DNA of 64,000 nt, taken from NCBI RefSeq assembly GCF_949628215.1, contig NW_027441109.1, forward strand, positions 744,001 to 808,000. Direction: 5' to 3'. This stretch comes from Phalacrocorax aristotelis. Its lineage: Eukaryota > Chordata > Aves > Suliformes > Phalacrocoracidae. The notes under the pieces are model-generated. The model saw only the letters and a program-made list of their open reading frames with translations, had not been told where the DNA came from and did not search any database. The position numbers and the translations under genes were made by a program. The first letter of the stretch is position 1. Every line of letters begins with the position of its first letter. Below are positions 13,401-26,700 of this stretch, one piece after another.

Positions 13401-14697
13401 TGGGAGGCACTACAATGTGCGGGGATGCCCTGGGATGTACTGTGGAGGAACTAGGATGTACAGGCTTGTACTGGGTTGTACCGGGTGGAACTGGCAGGGA
13501 TTTAGGATGTACCAGGATCTACTGGGATGTACTGGGATGTACTGGGAGGTAACTGTTATGTACTGGGAGTGAACTGGGAGGGAACTGGGATGTACTGGTA
13601 GGGAACTGGGATGTACTGTGAGGGAACTGGGACGTACTGTGAGGACACTGGGATGTACTGTTATGTACTGGGAGGGAAGTGTTATGTACTGAGGGGAACT
13701 GGTGTGTACTGGGATGTACTGGGATGGAACTGTGAAGTACTGGGATGTACTGGGAGTGAACTGGGAGGGAACTGGTATGTAGTAGGATGTACTGGTTGGG
13801 AACTGGGATGTACCAGGATGTACTGGGATGTACTGGGAGGGAACTGGTATGTACTGGGAGGGAACTGGGATGTAGTGGGAGGGAACTGGGAGGGAACTGG
13901 GATGTACTGGGAGGGAACTGGTATGTACTGGGAGGGAACTGGGATGTACTGGGACATACTGGCGGGGAACTGGGATGTACTGGGAGGGGATTGGGATGTA
14001 CTGGGAGGGAACTTGGATGTATTGGGAGGGAAGTGTTATGTACCAAGGGGGAACTGGGACGTACTGGGATGTAGTGGGAGTGAACTGTGAAGTACTGGGA
14101 TGTACTGTGAGGGAACTGGGATGTACTGGGAGGGAACTTTAAAGTACTGGGATGTACTTAGAGGAAACTGGGAGGCAACTGGCATGTACTGGGATGTACT
14201 GGAATGGAACTGGGAGTGAACTGTGTGTGAATTGGGAGGGAACTGGGATGTACTGTGAGGGAACTGGGATGTACTGGGATGTACTGGGAGGGACTGGGAG
14301 GGATCTGGGATGTACTGGGCTGCACTGGTAGGGAACTGGGATGTACTGGGAGGAAACTGGAATGTCCCAGTTGACACCCACTTCCCTCCCAGGTTCCTCC
14401 CAGTATATCCCAGTTTCCTCCCAGTATATCCCAGTTTCCTCCCAGTACATCCCAGTAAATCCCAGTTCGCTCCCAGTACATCCCAATACATCGCCGTACA
14501 TTCCAGTTCCGTTCCTATCCATCCCAATACATCCCCGTTCCATGCCAGTACATCCCAGTTTCCTACCAGTTCATCCCCGTACATCCCAATTCCCTCCCGG
14601 TTCACTACCACTTCTTTCCCAGTGCCTCCCAATACATCCCAGTTCCGTCCCATTACATCCCAGTACATCCCAGGTCCCTCCCAGTACATCCCAGGTC

Positions 14698-14757
14698 CCT
14701 CCCAGTACATCCCAGTTCCCTCCCAGTACTGGGAGGGAACTGGGATGTACTGGGAGG
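14698..14757. repeat. Perfect 60-bp palindrome between units
   Basis: The centre is between 14,727 and 14,728. This version pairs agttccc with gggaact. Equivalent perfect copies lie at 16,717-16,776, 21,259-21,318, 33,261-33,320, 42,294-42,353 and 43,329-43,388. Most other junctions have one mismatch (ggtccc opposite gggaac) within the same 60 bp. Confidence 0.92.
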
Positions 14758-17700
14758 CACTACAATGTGCGGGGATGCCCTGGGATGTACTGTGGAGGAA
14801 CTAGGATGTACAGGCTTGTACTGGGTTGTACCGGGTGGAACTGGCAGGGATTTGAAATGTCCTAGTATCTACTAGGATCTACTGGGATGTACTGGGAGGT
14901 AACTGTTATGTACTGGGAAGGAACAGGGAGGAAACTGGGATGTACTGGGAGGAAACTGGGATGTACTGTGAGGGAACTGGGACGTACTGTGAGGACACTG
15001 GGATGTACTGGTATGTACTGGGAGGGAAGTGTTATGTACTGAGGGGAACTGGGACGTACTGGGATGTACTGGGAGGGAACTGTGAAGTACTGGGATGTAC
15101 TGGGAGTGAACTGGGAGGGAACTGGTATGTAGTAGGATGTACTGGGTGGGAACTGGGATGTACCAGGATGTACTGGGAGGGAACTGGTATGTACTGGGAA
15201 GGAACTGGGATGTACTGGGACATACTGGCAGGGAACTGGGATGTACTGGGAGGGGATTGGGACGGACTGGGAGGGAACTGGGATGTACTGGGAGGGATCT
15301 GGGATGTACTGGGCTGCACTGGTAGGGAACTGGGATGTACTGGGAGGAAACTGGAATGTCCCAGTTGACACCCACTTCCCTCCCAGTGCCTCCCAGTATA
15401 TCCCAGTTTCCTCCCAGTACATCCCAGTAAATCCCAGTTTGCTCCCAGTACATCCCAGTACATCGCAGTACATTCCAGTTCCGTTCCTGTACATCCCAAT
15501 ACATCCTCATTCCATGCCAGTACATCCCAGTTCCCTACCAGTTCATCCCCGTACATCCCAATTCCCTCCCGGTTCACTACCACTTCTTTCCCAGTTCCGT
15601 CCCATTACATCCCAGTTCCGTCCCATTACATCCCAGTACATCCCAGGTCCCTCCCAGTACATCCCAGGTCCCTCCCAGTACATCCCAGTTCCCTTCCAGT
15701 ACATCCCAGGTCCCTCCCAGTACTGGGAGGGAACTGGGATGTACTGGGAGGCACTACAATGTGCGGGGATGCCCTGGGATGTACTGTGGAGGAACTAGGA
15801 TGTACAGGCTTGTACTGGGTTGTACCGGGTGGAACTGGCAGGGATTTGGGATGTACCAGGATCTACTGGGATGTACTGGGAGGTAACTGTTATGTACTGG
15901 GAAGGAACAGGGAGGGAACTGGGATGTACTGGTAGGGAACTGGGATGTACTGTGAGGGAACTGGGACGTACTGTGAGGACACTGGGATGTACTGGTATGT
16001 ACTGGGAGGGAAGTGTTATGTACTGAGGGGAACTGGGACGTACTGGGATGTACTGGGAGGGAACTGTGAAGTACTGGGATGTACTGGGAGTGAACTGGGA
16101 GGGAACTGGTATGTAGTAGGATGTACTGGGTGCGAACTGGGATGTACCGGGAGGGAACTGGGATGTACTGGGAGGGAACTGGTATGTACTGGGAGGGAAC
16201 TGGGATGTACTGGGATGTAGTGGGAGGGAACTGGGAGGAAACTGGGATGTACTGGGAGGGAACTGGTATGTACTGGGAGGGAACTGGGATGTACTGTGAC
16301 ATACTGGGAGGGAACTGGGATGTACTGGGAGGGGATTGGGACGGACTGGGAGGGAACTGGGATGTACTGGGCTGCACTGGTAGGGAACTGGGATGTACTG
16401 GGAGGAAACTGGAATGTCCCAGTTGACACCCACTTCCCTCCCAATGCCTCCCAGTATATCCCAGTTTCCTCCCAGTATATCCCAGTTCCTCCCAGTACAT
16501 CCCAGTAAATCCCAGCTCGCTGCCAGTACATCCCAGTACATCGCTGTACATTCCAGTTCTGTTCCTGTACATCCCAATACATCCCCGTTCCATGCCAGTA
16601 CATCCCAGTTTCCTACCAGTTCATCCCCGTACATCCCAGTTCCCTCCCGGTTCACTACCACTTCTTTCCCAGTGCCTCCCAATACATCCCAGTTCCCTCC
16701 CAGTACATCCCAGGTCCCTCCCAGTACATCCCAGTTCCCTCCCAGTACTGGGAGGGAACTGGGATGTACTGGGAGGCACTACAATGTGCGGGGATGCCCT
16801 GGGATGTACCATGGAGGAACTAGGATGTACAGGCTTGTACTGGGTTGTACCGGGTGGAACTGGCAGGGATTTGAAATGTCCTAGGATCTACTAGGATGTA
16901 CTGGGATGTACTGGGAGGTAACTGTTGTGTACTGGGAGTGAACTGGGAGAGAACTGGGATGTACTGGGAGGGAACTGGGATGTACTGTGAGGACACTGGG
17001 ATGTACTGGTATGTACTGGGAGGGAAGTGTTATGTACTGAGGGGAACTGGGACGTACTGGGACGTGCTGGGAGGGAACTATGAAGTATTGGGATGTACTT
17101 AGAGGGAACTGGGATGTACTGGGAGGGAACTGGGAGGGAACTGGGGGGGAACTGTGAAGTACTGGGATGTACTGGGAGGGAACTGGTATGTACTGGGAGG
17201 GAACTGGGATGTACTGGGTGGAAAGTGTTGGGAATTGGGATTTACTGGGAGGGAACTGGGATGGACTGGGAGGGAACTGGGATGTAGTGGGACATACTGG
17301 GAGGGAACTGGGATGTACTGGGGTGTACTGGGAGGGAACTGTTATGTACCGAGGGGGAACTGGGATGTACTGGGAGTGAACTGTGAAGTACTGGGATGTA
17401 CTTAGAGGGAAGTGGGAGGGAACTTGGATGTAGTGGGAGGGAGCTGGGGTTTACTTGGAGGAAAGTGGCATGTACTGGGATGTACTGGAATGGAACTGGG
17501 AGTGAACTGTGTGTGAACTGTGAGGGAACTGGGATGTACTGTGAGGGAACTGGGATGTACTGGGATGTACTGGGACGGACTGGGAGGGAACTGGGATGTA
17601 CTGGGAGGGATCTGGGATGTACTGGGCTGCACTGGTAGGGAACTGGGATGTACTGGGAGGAAACTGGAATGTCCCAGTTGACACCCACTTCCCTCCCAGT

Positions 17701-19039
17701 GCCTCCCAGTATATCCCAGTTTCCTCCCAGTACATCCCAGTAAATCCCAGTTTGCTCCCAGTACATCCCAGTACATCGCAGTACATTCCAGTTCCGTTCC
17801 TGTACATCCCAATACATCCCCGTTCCATGCCAGTACATCCCAGTTCCCTACCAGTTCATCCCCATACATCCCAATTCCCTCCCAGTTCACTACCACTTCT
17901 TTCCCAGTTCCGTCCCATTACATCCCAGTTCCGTCCCATTACATCCCAGCACATCCCAGTTCCCTCCCAGTACATCCCAGTTCCCTCCCAGTACATCCCA
18001 GGTCCCTCCCAGTACTGGGAGGGAACTGGGATGTACTGGGAGGCACTACAATGTGCGGGGATGCCCTGGGATGTACTGTGGAGGAACTAGGATGTACAGG
18101 CTTGTACTGGGTTGTACCGGGTGGAACTGGCAGGGATTTGAAATGTCCTAGGATGTACTGGGATGTACTGGGAGGTAACTGTTATGTACTGGGAAGGAAC
18201 AGGGAGGGAACTGGGATGTACTGGTAGGGAACTGGGATGTACTGTGAGGGAACTGGGACGTACCGTGAGGACACTGGGATGTACTGGTATGTACTGGGAG
18301 GGAAGTGTTATGTACTGAGGGGAACTGGGACGTACTGGGATGTACTGGGAGGGAACTGTGAAGTACTGGGATGTACTGGGAGTGAACTGGGAGGGAACTG
18401 GTATGTAGTAGGATGTACTGGGTGGGAACTGGGATGTACCAGGATGTACTGGGATGTACTGGGAGGGAACTGGTATGTACTGGGAGGGAACTGGGATGTA
18501 CTGGGATGTAGTGGGAGGGAACTGGGAGGGAACTGGGATGTACTGGGAGGGAACTGGTATGTACTGGGAGGGAACTGGGATGTACTGGGACATACTGGCA
18601 GGGAACTGGGATGTACTGGAAGGGGATTGGGACGGACTGGGAGGGAACTGGGATGTACTGGGCTGCACTGGTAGGGAACTGGGATGTACTGGGAGGAAAC
18701 TGGAATGTCCCAGTTGACACCCACTTCCCTCCCAATGCCTCCCAGTATATCCCAGTTTCCTCCCAGTATATCCCAGTTTCCTCCCAGTACATCCCAGTAA
18801 ATCCCAGCTCGCTGCCAGTACATGCCAATACATCGCTGTACATTCCAGTTCTGTTCCTGTACATCCCAATACATCCCCGTTCCATGCCAGTACATCCCAG
18901 TTCCCTACCAGTTCATCCCCGTACATCCCAATTCCCTCCCGGTTCACTACCACTTCTTTCCCAGTGCCTCCCAATACATCCCAGTTCCGTCCCATTACAT
19001 CCCAGTACATCCCAGGTCCCTCCCAGTACATCCCAGTTC

Positions 19040-19099
19040 CCTCCCAGTACATCCCAGGTCCCTCCCAGTACTGGGAGGGACCTGGGATGTACTGGGAGG
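19040..19099. repeat. Perfect 60-bp palindrome between units
   Basis: The two 30-base arms meet with no spacer at agt|act between 19,069 and 19,070 and are exact reverse complements, using the ggtccc/gggacc variant on both sides. The core is ccctcccagtactgggaggg. Symmetry is broken only where the left flank has c and the right flank reads ggcac. Confidence 0.93.
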
Positions 19100-21324
19100 C
19101 ACTACAATGTGCGGGGATGCCCTGGGATGTACTGTGGAGGAACTAGGATGTACAGGCTTGTACCGGGTTGTACCGGGTGGAACTGGCAGGGATTTGGGAT
19201 GTACCAGGATCTACTGGGATGTACTGGGATGTACTGGGAGGTAACTGTTGTGTACTGGGAGTGAACTGGGAGGGAACTGGGATGTACTGTGAGGACACTG
19301 GGATGTACTGGTATGTACTGGGAGGGAAGTGTTATGTACTGAGGGGAACTGGGACGTACTGGGACGTTCTGGGAGGGAACTATGAAGTATTGGGATGTAC
19401 TTAGAGGGAACTGGGATGTACTGGGAGGGAACTGGGAGTGAACTGGGAGGGAACTGTGAAGTACTGGGATGTACTGGGAGGGAACTGGGATGTACTGGGA
19501 GGGAACTGGGATGTACTGGGTGGAAAGTGTTGGGAATTGGGATTTACTGGGAGGGAACTGGGATGGACTGGGAGGGAACTGGGATGTAGTGGGACATACT
19601 GGGAGGGAACTGGGATGTACTGGGGTGTACTGGGAGGGAACTGTTATGTACTGAGGGGGAACTGGGATGTACTGGGAGTGAACTGTGAAGTACTGGGATG
19701 TACTTAGAGGGAAGTGGGAGGGAACTTGGATTTAGTGGGAGGGAACTGGGGTTTACTTGGAGGAAAGTGGCATGTACTGGGATGTACTGGAATGGAACTG
19801 GGAGTGAACTGTGTGTGAACTGTGAGGGAACTGGGATGTACTGTGAGGGAACTGGGATGTACTGGGATGTACTGGGACGGACTGGGAGGGAACTGGGATG
19901 TACTGGGAGGGATCTGGGATGTACTGGGCTGCACTGGTAGGGAACTGGGATGTACTGGGAGGAAACTGGAATGTCCCAGTTGACACCCACTTCCCTCCCA
20001 GTGCCTCCCAGTATATCCCAGTTTCCTCCCAGTACATCCCAGTAAATCCCAGCTCGCTGCCAGTACATGCCAATACATCGCAGTACATTCCAGTTCTGTT
20101 CCTGTACATCCCAATACATCCCCGTTCCATGCCAGTACATCCCAGTTCCCAACCAGTTCATCCCCGTACATTCCAGTTCCCTCCCGGTTCACTACCACTT
20201 CTTTCCCAGTTCCGTCCCATTACATCCCAGTTCCGTCCCATTACATCCCAGTACATCCCAGGTCCCTCCCAGTACATCCCAGTTCCCTTCCAGTACATCC
20301 CAGGTCCCTCCCAGTACTGGGAGGGAACTGGGATGTACTGGGAGGCACTACAATGTGCGGGGATGCCCTGGGATGTACTGTGGAGGAACTAGGATGTACA
20401 GGCTTGTACTGGGTTGTACCGGGTGGAACTGGCAGGGATTTGGGATGTACCAGGATCTACTGGGATGTACTGGGAGGTAACTGTTATGTACTGGGAAGGA
20501 ACAGGGAGGTAACTGGGATATACTGGGATGGAACTGGGATGTACTGGGAGGGAACTGGGACGTACTGTGAGGACACTGGGATGTACTGGTATGTACTGGG
20601 AGGGAAGTGTTATGTACTGAGGGGAACTGGGACGTACTGGGATGTACTGGGAGGGAACTGTGAAGTACTGGGATGTACTGGGAGTGAACTGGGAGGGAAG
20701 TGGTATGTAGTAGGATGTACTGGGTGGGAACTGGGATGTACCAGGATGTACTGGGATGTACTGGGAGGGAACTGGTATGTACTGGGAGGGAACTGGTATG
20801 TACTGGGAGGGAACTGGGATGTACTGGGACATACTGGCAGGGAACTGGGATGTACTGGGAGGGGCTTGGGACGGACTGGGAGGGAACTGGGATGTACTGG
20901 GCTGCACTGGTAGGGAACTGGGATGTACTGGGAGGAAACTGGAATGTCCCAGTTGACACCCACTTCCCTCCCAATGCCTCCCAGTATATCCCAGTTTCCT
21001 CCCAGTATATCCCAGTTTCCTCCCAGTACATCCCAGTAAATCCCAGCTCGCTGCCAGTACATGCCAATACATCGCTGTACATTCCAGTTCTGTTCCTGTA
21101 CATCCCAATACATCCCCGTTCCATGCCAGTACATCCCAGTTCCCTACCAGTTCATCCCCATACATCCCAATTCCCTCCCGGTTCACTACCACTTCTTTCC
21201 CAGTTCCGTCCCATTACATCCCAGTTCCGTCCCATTACATCCCAGTACATCCCAGTTCCCTCCCAGTACATCCCAGTTCCCTCCCAGTACTGGGAGGGAA
21301 CTGGGATGTACTGGGAGGCACTAC

Positions 21325-22174
21325 AATGTGCGGGGATGTCCTGGGATGTACCGTGGAGGAACTAGGATGTACAGGCTTGTACTGGGTTGTACCGGGTGGA
21401 ACTGGCAGGGATTTGGGATGTACCAGGATGTACTGGGATGTACTGGGATGTACTGGGAGGTAACTGTTGTGTACTGGGATTGAACTGGGAGGGACCTGGG
21501 ATGTACTGGAAGGCACTACAATGTGCGGGGATGCACAGGGATGTACTGTGGAGGAACTAGGATGTACAGGCTTGTACTGGGTTGTACCGGGTGGAACTGG
21601 CAGGGATTTGAAATGTCCTAGTATCTACTAGGATGTAATGGGATGTACTGGGAGGTAACTGTTGTGTACTGGGAGTGAACTGGGAGGGAACTGTGAAGTA
21701 CTGGGATGTACTTAGAGGGAACTGGGATGTACTGGGAGGGAACTGGGATGTACTGGGTGGAAAGTGTTGGGAATTGGGATTTACTGGGAGGGAACTGGGA
21801 TGGACTGGGAGGGAACTGGGATGTAGTGGGACATACTGGGAGGGAACTGGGGTGTACTGGGGTGTACTGGGAGGGAATTGTTATGTACCGAGGGGGAACT
21901 GGGATGTACTGGGAGTGAACTGTGAAGTACTGGGATGTCCTTAGAGGGAAGTGGGAGGGAACTTGGATTTAGTGGGAGGGAACTGGGATTTACTTGGAGG
22001 AAAGTGGCATGTACTGGGCTGTACTGGAATGGAACTGGGAGTGAACTGTGTGTGAACTGTGAGGGAACTGGGATGTACTGTGAGGGAACTGGGATGTACT
22101 GGGACGTACTGGGACAGACTGGGAGAGATCTGGGATGTACTGGGAGGGATCTGGGATGTACTGGGAGGCACTAC
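21325..22174 (+). repeat. Truncated units without inverted arm (copy A)
   Basis: Anchor 21325 is followed after only 195 bp by a second anchor at 21520, preceded by aaggcactacaatgtgcgg instead of the usual gaggcactac. That second unit runs 655 bp to anchor 22175 with no hinge and no C-rich arm: ctgggagggatctgggatg leads straight into gaggcactac. The variant gatgcacagggatg at 21,530 is shared with the array-edge unit at 48,490. Confidence 0.85.
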
Positions 22175-23296
22175 AATGTGCGGGGATGCCCTGGGATGTA
22201 CTGTGGAGGAACTAGGATGTACAGGCTTGTACTGGGTTGTACCGGGTGGAACTGGCAGGGATTTGGGATGTACCAGGATCTACTGGGATGTACTGGGATG
22301 TACTGGGAGGTAACTGTTGTGTACTGGGAGAGAACTGGGATGTACTGGTAGGGAACTGGGATGTACTGTGAGGACACTGGGATGTACTGGTATGTACTGG
22401 GAGGGAACTGTTATGTACTGAGGGGAACTGGGACGTACTGGGACGTGCTGGGAGGGAACTATGAAGTATTGGGATGTACTTAGAGGGAACTGGGATGTAC
22501 TGGTAGGGAACTGGTATGTACTGGGTGGAAAGTGTTGGGAATTGGGATTTACTGGGAGGGAACTGGGATGGACTGGGAGGGAACTGGGATGTACTGGGAT
22601 GTACTGGGACGGACTGGGAGGGAACTGGGATGTACTGGGAGGGATCTGGGATGTACTGGGCTGCACTGGTAGGGAACTGGGATGTACTGGGAGGAAACTG
22701 GAATGTCCCAGTTGACACCCACTTCCCTCCCAATGCCTCCCAGTATATCCCAGTTTCCTCCCAGTATATCCCAGTTTCCTCCCAGTACATCCCAGTAAAT
22801 CCCAGTTTGCTCCCAGTACATCCCAGTACATCGCAGTACATTCCAGTTCCGTTCCTGTACATCCCAATACATCCCCGTTCCATGCCAGTACATCCCAGTT
22901 CCCTACCAGTTCATCCCCGTACATCCCAATTCCCTCCCGGTTCACTACCACTTCTTTCCCAGTTCCGTCCCATTACATCCCAGTTCCGTCCCATTACATC
23001 CCAGCACATCCCAGTTCCCTCCCAGTACATCCCAGTTCCCTTCCAGTACATCCCAGGTCCCTCCCAGTACTGGGAGGGAACTGGGATGTACTGGGAGGCA
23101 CTACAATGTGCGGGGATGCCCTGGGATGTACTGTGGAGGAACTAGGATGTACAGGCTTGTACTGGGTTGTACCGGGTGGAACTGGCAGGGATTTGGGATG
23201 TACCAGGATCTACTGGGATGTACTGGGAGGTAACTGTTATGTACTGGGAAGGAACATGGAGGGAACTGGGATGTACTGGTAGGGAACTGGGATGTA

Positions 23297-23796
23297 CTGG
23301 GAGGGAACTGGGACGTACTGTGAGGACACTGGGATGTACTGTTATGTACTGGGAGGGAAGTGTTATGTACTGAGGGGAACTGGGACGTACTGGGATGTAC
23401 TGGGATGGAACTGTGAAGTACTGGGATGTACTGGGAGTGAACTGGGAGGGAACTGGTATGTAGTAGGATGTACTGGGTGGGAACTGGGATGTACCGGGAG
23501 GGAACTGGGATGTACTGGGAGGGAACTGGGAGGGAACTGGGATGTACTGGGAGGGAACTGGGACTTACTGTGAGGACACTGGGATGTACTGGTATGTACT
23601 GGGAGGGAAGTGTTATGTACTGAGGGGAACTGGGATGTACTGGGAGGGAACTGTGAAGTACTGGGATGTACTGGGAGTGAACTGGGAGGGAACTGGTATG
23701 TAGTAGGATGTACTGGGTGGGAACTGGGATGTACCGGGAGGGAACTGGGATGTACTGGGAGGGAACTGGTATGTACTGGGAGGGAACTGGGATGTA
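23297..23796 (+). repeat. Local ~250-bp tandem duplication
   Basis: The words gaagtgttatgtactgagg at 23,357 and 23,607 are 250 bp apart. After a further 10-bp loss in the second copy the spacing of gtagtaggatgtactggg is 240 bp. This explains the 1,297-bp unit between anchors 23105 and 24402. It spans the right edge of segmental-duplication copy A (23,561). Confidence 0.75.
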
Positions 23797-26700
23797 CTGG
23801 GATGTAGTGGGAGGGAACTGGGAGGGAACTGGGATGTACTGGGAGGGAACTGGTATGTACTGGGAGGGAACTGGGATGTACTGGGACATACTGGCAGGGA
23901 ACTGGGATGTACTGGGAGGGGATTGGGACGGACTGGGAGGGAACTGGGATGTACTGGGCTGCACTGGTAGGGAACTGGGATGTACTGGGAGGAAACTGGA
24001 ATGTCCCAGTTGACACCCACTTCCCTCCCAATGCCTCCCAGTATATCCCAGTTTCCTCCCAGTATATCCCAGTTTCCTCCCAGTACATCCCAGTAAAATC
24101 CAGCTCGCTGCCAGTACATGCCAATACATCGCTGTACATTCCAGTTCTGTTCCTGTACATCCCAATACATCCCCGTTCCATGCCAGTACATCCCAGTTTC
24201 CTACCAGTTCATCCCAGTACATCCCAATTCCCTCCCGGTTCACTACCACTTCTTTCCCAGTGCCTCCCAATACATCCCAGTTCCGTCCCATTACATCCCA
24301 GTACATCCCAGTTCCCTCCCAGTACGTCCCAGTTCCCTCCCAGTACATCCCAGGTCCCTCCCAGTACTGGGAGGGAACTGGGATGTACTGGGAGGCACTA
24401 CAATGTGCGGGGATGCCCTGGGATGTACTGTGGAGGAACTAGGATGTACAGGCTTGTACTGGGTTGTACCGGGTGGAACTGGCAGGGATTTGGGATGTAC
24501 CAGGATCTACTGGGATGTACTGGGATGTACTGGGAGGTAACTGTTGTGTACTGGGAGTGAACTGGGAGAGAACTGGGATGTACTGGGAGGGAACTGGGAG
24601 TGAACTGGGAGGGAACTGTGAAGTACTGGGATGTACTTAGAGGGAACTGGGATGTACTGGGTGGAAAGTGTTGGGAATTGGGATGTACTGGGAGGGAACT
24701 GGGATGTACTGGGAGGGAACTGGGATGTACTGGGACATACTGGCGGGGAACTGGGATGTACTGGGAGGGGATTGGGACGGACTGGGAGGGAACTGGGATG
24801 TACTGGGGTGCACTGGTAGGGAACTGGGATGTACTGGGAGGAAACTGGAATGTCCCAGTTGACACCCACTTCCCTCCCAGTTTCCTCCCAGTATATCCCA
24901 GTTTCCTCCCAGTATATCCCAGTTTCCTCCCAGTACATCCCAGTAAATCCCAGTTTGCTCCCAGTACATCGCAGTACATTCCAGTTCTGTTCCTGTACAT
25001 CCCAATACATCCCCGTTCCATGCCAGTACATCCCAGTTTCCTACCAGTTCATCCCCGTACATCCCAATTCCCTCCCGGTTCACTACCACTTCTTTCCCAG
25101 TGCCTCCCAATACATCCCAGTTCCGTCCCATTACATCCCAGTACATCCCAGTTCCATCCCAGTACGTCCCAGTTCCCTCCCAGTACATCCCAGGTCCCTC
25201 CCAGTACTGGGAGGGAACTGGGATGTACTGGGAGGCACTACAATGTGCGGGGATGCCCTGGGATGTACTGTGGAGGAACTAGGATGTACAGGCTTGTACT
25301 CGGTTGTACCGGGTGGAACTGGCAGGGATTTGAAATGTCCTAGGATCTACTAGGATGTACTGGGAGGTAACTGTTATGTACTGGGAGTGAACTGGGAGGG
25401 AACTGGGATGTACTGGGAGGGAACTGGGATGTACTGTGAGGACACTGGGATGTACTGGTATGTACTGGGAGGGAAGTGTTATGTACTGAGGGGAACTGGG
25501 ACGTACTGGGATGTACTGGGAGGGAACTGTGAAGTACTGGGATGTACTGGGAGTGAACTGGGAGGGAACTGGTATGTAGTAGGATGTACTGGGTGGGAAC
25601 TGGGATGTACCAGGATGTACCAGGATGTACTGGGAGGGAACTGGTATGTACTGGGAGGGAACTGGGATGTACTGGGATGTAGTGGGAGGGAACTGGGAGG
25701 GAACTGGGATGTACTGGGAGGGAACTGGTATGTACTGGGAGGGAACTGGGATGTACTGGGACATACTGGCAGGGAACTGGGATGTACTGGGAGGGGATTG
25801 GGACGGACTGGGAGGGAACTGGGATGTACTGGGCTGCACTGGTAGGGAACTGGGATGTACTGGGAGGAAACTGGAATGTCCCAGTTGACACCCACTTCCC
25901 TCCCAATGCCTCCCAGTATATCCCAGTTTCCTCCCAGTATATCCCAGTTTCCTCCCAGTACATCCCAGTAAATCCCAGCTCGCTGCCAGTACATGCCAAT
26001 ACATCGCTGTACATTCCAGTTCTGTTCCTGTACATCCCAATACATCCCCGTTCCATGCCAGTACATCCCAGTTCCCTACCAGTTCATCCCCGTACATCCC
26101 AATTCCCTCCCGGTTCACTACCACTTCTTTCCCAGTGCCTCCCAATACATCCCAGTTCCGTCCCATTACATCCCAGTACATCCCAGGTCCCTCCCAGTAC
26201 GTCCCAGTTCCCTCCCAGTACATCCCAGGTCCCTCCCAGTACTGGGACGGAACTGGGATGTACTGGGAGGCACTACAATGTGCGGGGATGCCCTGGGATG
26301 TACTGTGGAGGAACTAGGATGTACAGGCTTGTACTGGGTTGTACCGGGTGGAACTGGCAGGGATTTGGGATGTACCAGGATCTACTGGGATGTACTGGGA
26401 GGTAACTGTTATGTACTGGGAAGGAACAGGGAGGTAACTGGGATGTACTGGTAGGGAACTGGGATATACTGGGAGGGAACTGGGACGTACTGTGAGGACA
26501 CTGGGATGTACTGGTATGTACTGGGAGGGAAGGGTTATGTACTGAGGGGAACTGGGACGTACTGGGATGTACTGGGAGGGAACTGTGAAGTACTGGGATG
26601 TACTGGGAGTGAACTGGGAGGGAACTGGTATGTAGTAGGATGTACTGGGTGCGAACTGGGATGTACCGGGAGGGAACTGGGATGTACTGGGAGGGAACTG

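Larger units (their letters stand above)
1..13535. repeat. Sub-array I: alternating long and short units
   Basis: Long units (about 1,257-1,267 bp) begin at anchors 44, 2263, 5448, 8704 and 11162. They are separated by one or two short units (943-1,191 bp). The basic pattern is therefore a long-short dimer of about 2.2 kb, sometimes long-short-short of about 3.2 kb. The long units at 2263 and 5448 differ by one 10-bp half-monomer (1,257 against 1,267), where the run of gatgtactgg preceding ggacggactgg was lost or gained. Confidence 0.85.
13536..23561. repeat. 10-kb segmental duplication, copy A
   Basis: Anchor spacings here (from 13414) are 1350, 994, 1025, 1267, 1056, 1246, 973, 195, 655 and 930, and the same series appears in copy B. 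Individual variants are shared too, for example the ggtgtgtactgg run near 13,695, the half-length unit at 21,520 with gatgcacagggatg, and fused cctagtatctactagg words. The left edge lies at about 13,536, after which both copies read gatgtactgggaggtaactg. The right edge is at 23,561, where A continues with gacttactg and B with aatgtccc. Confidence 0.93.
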
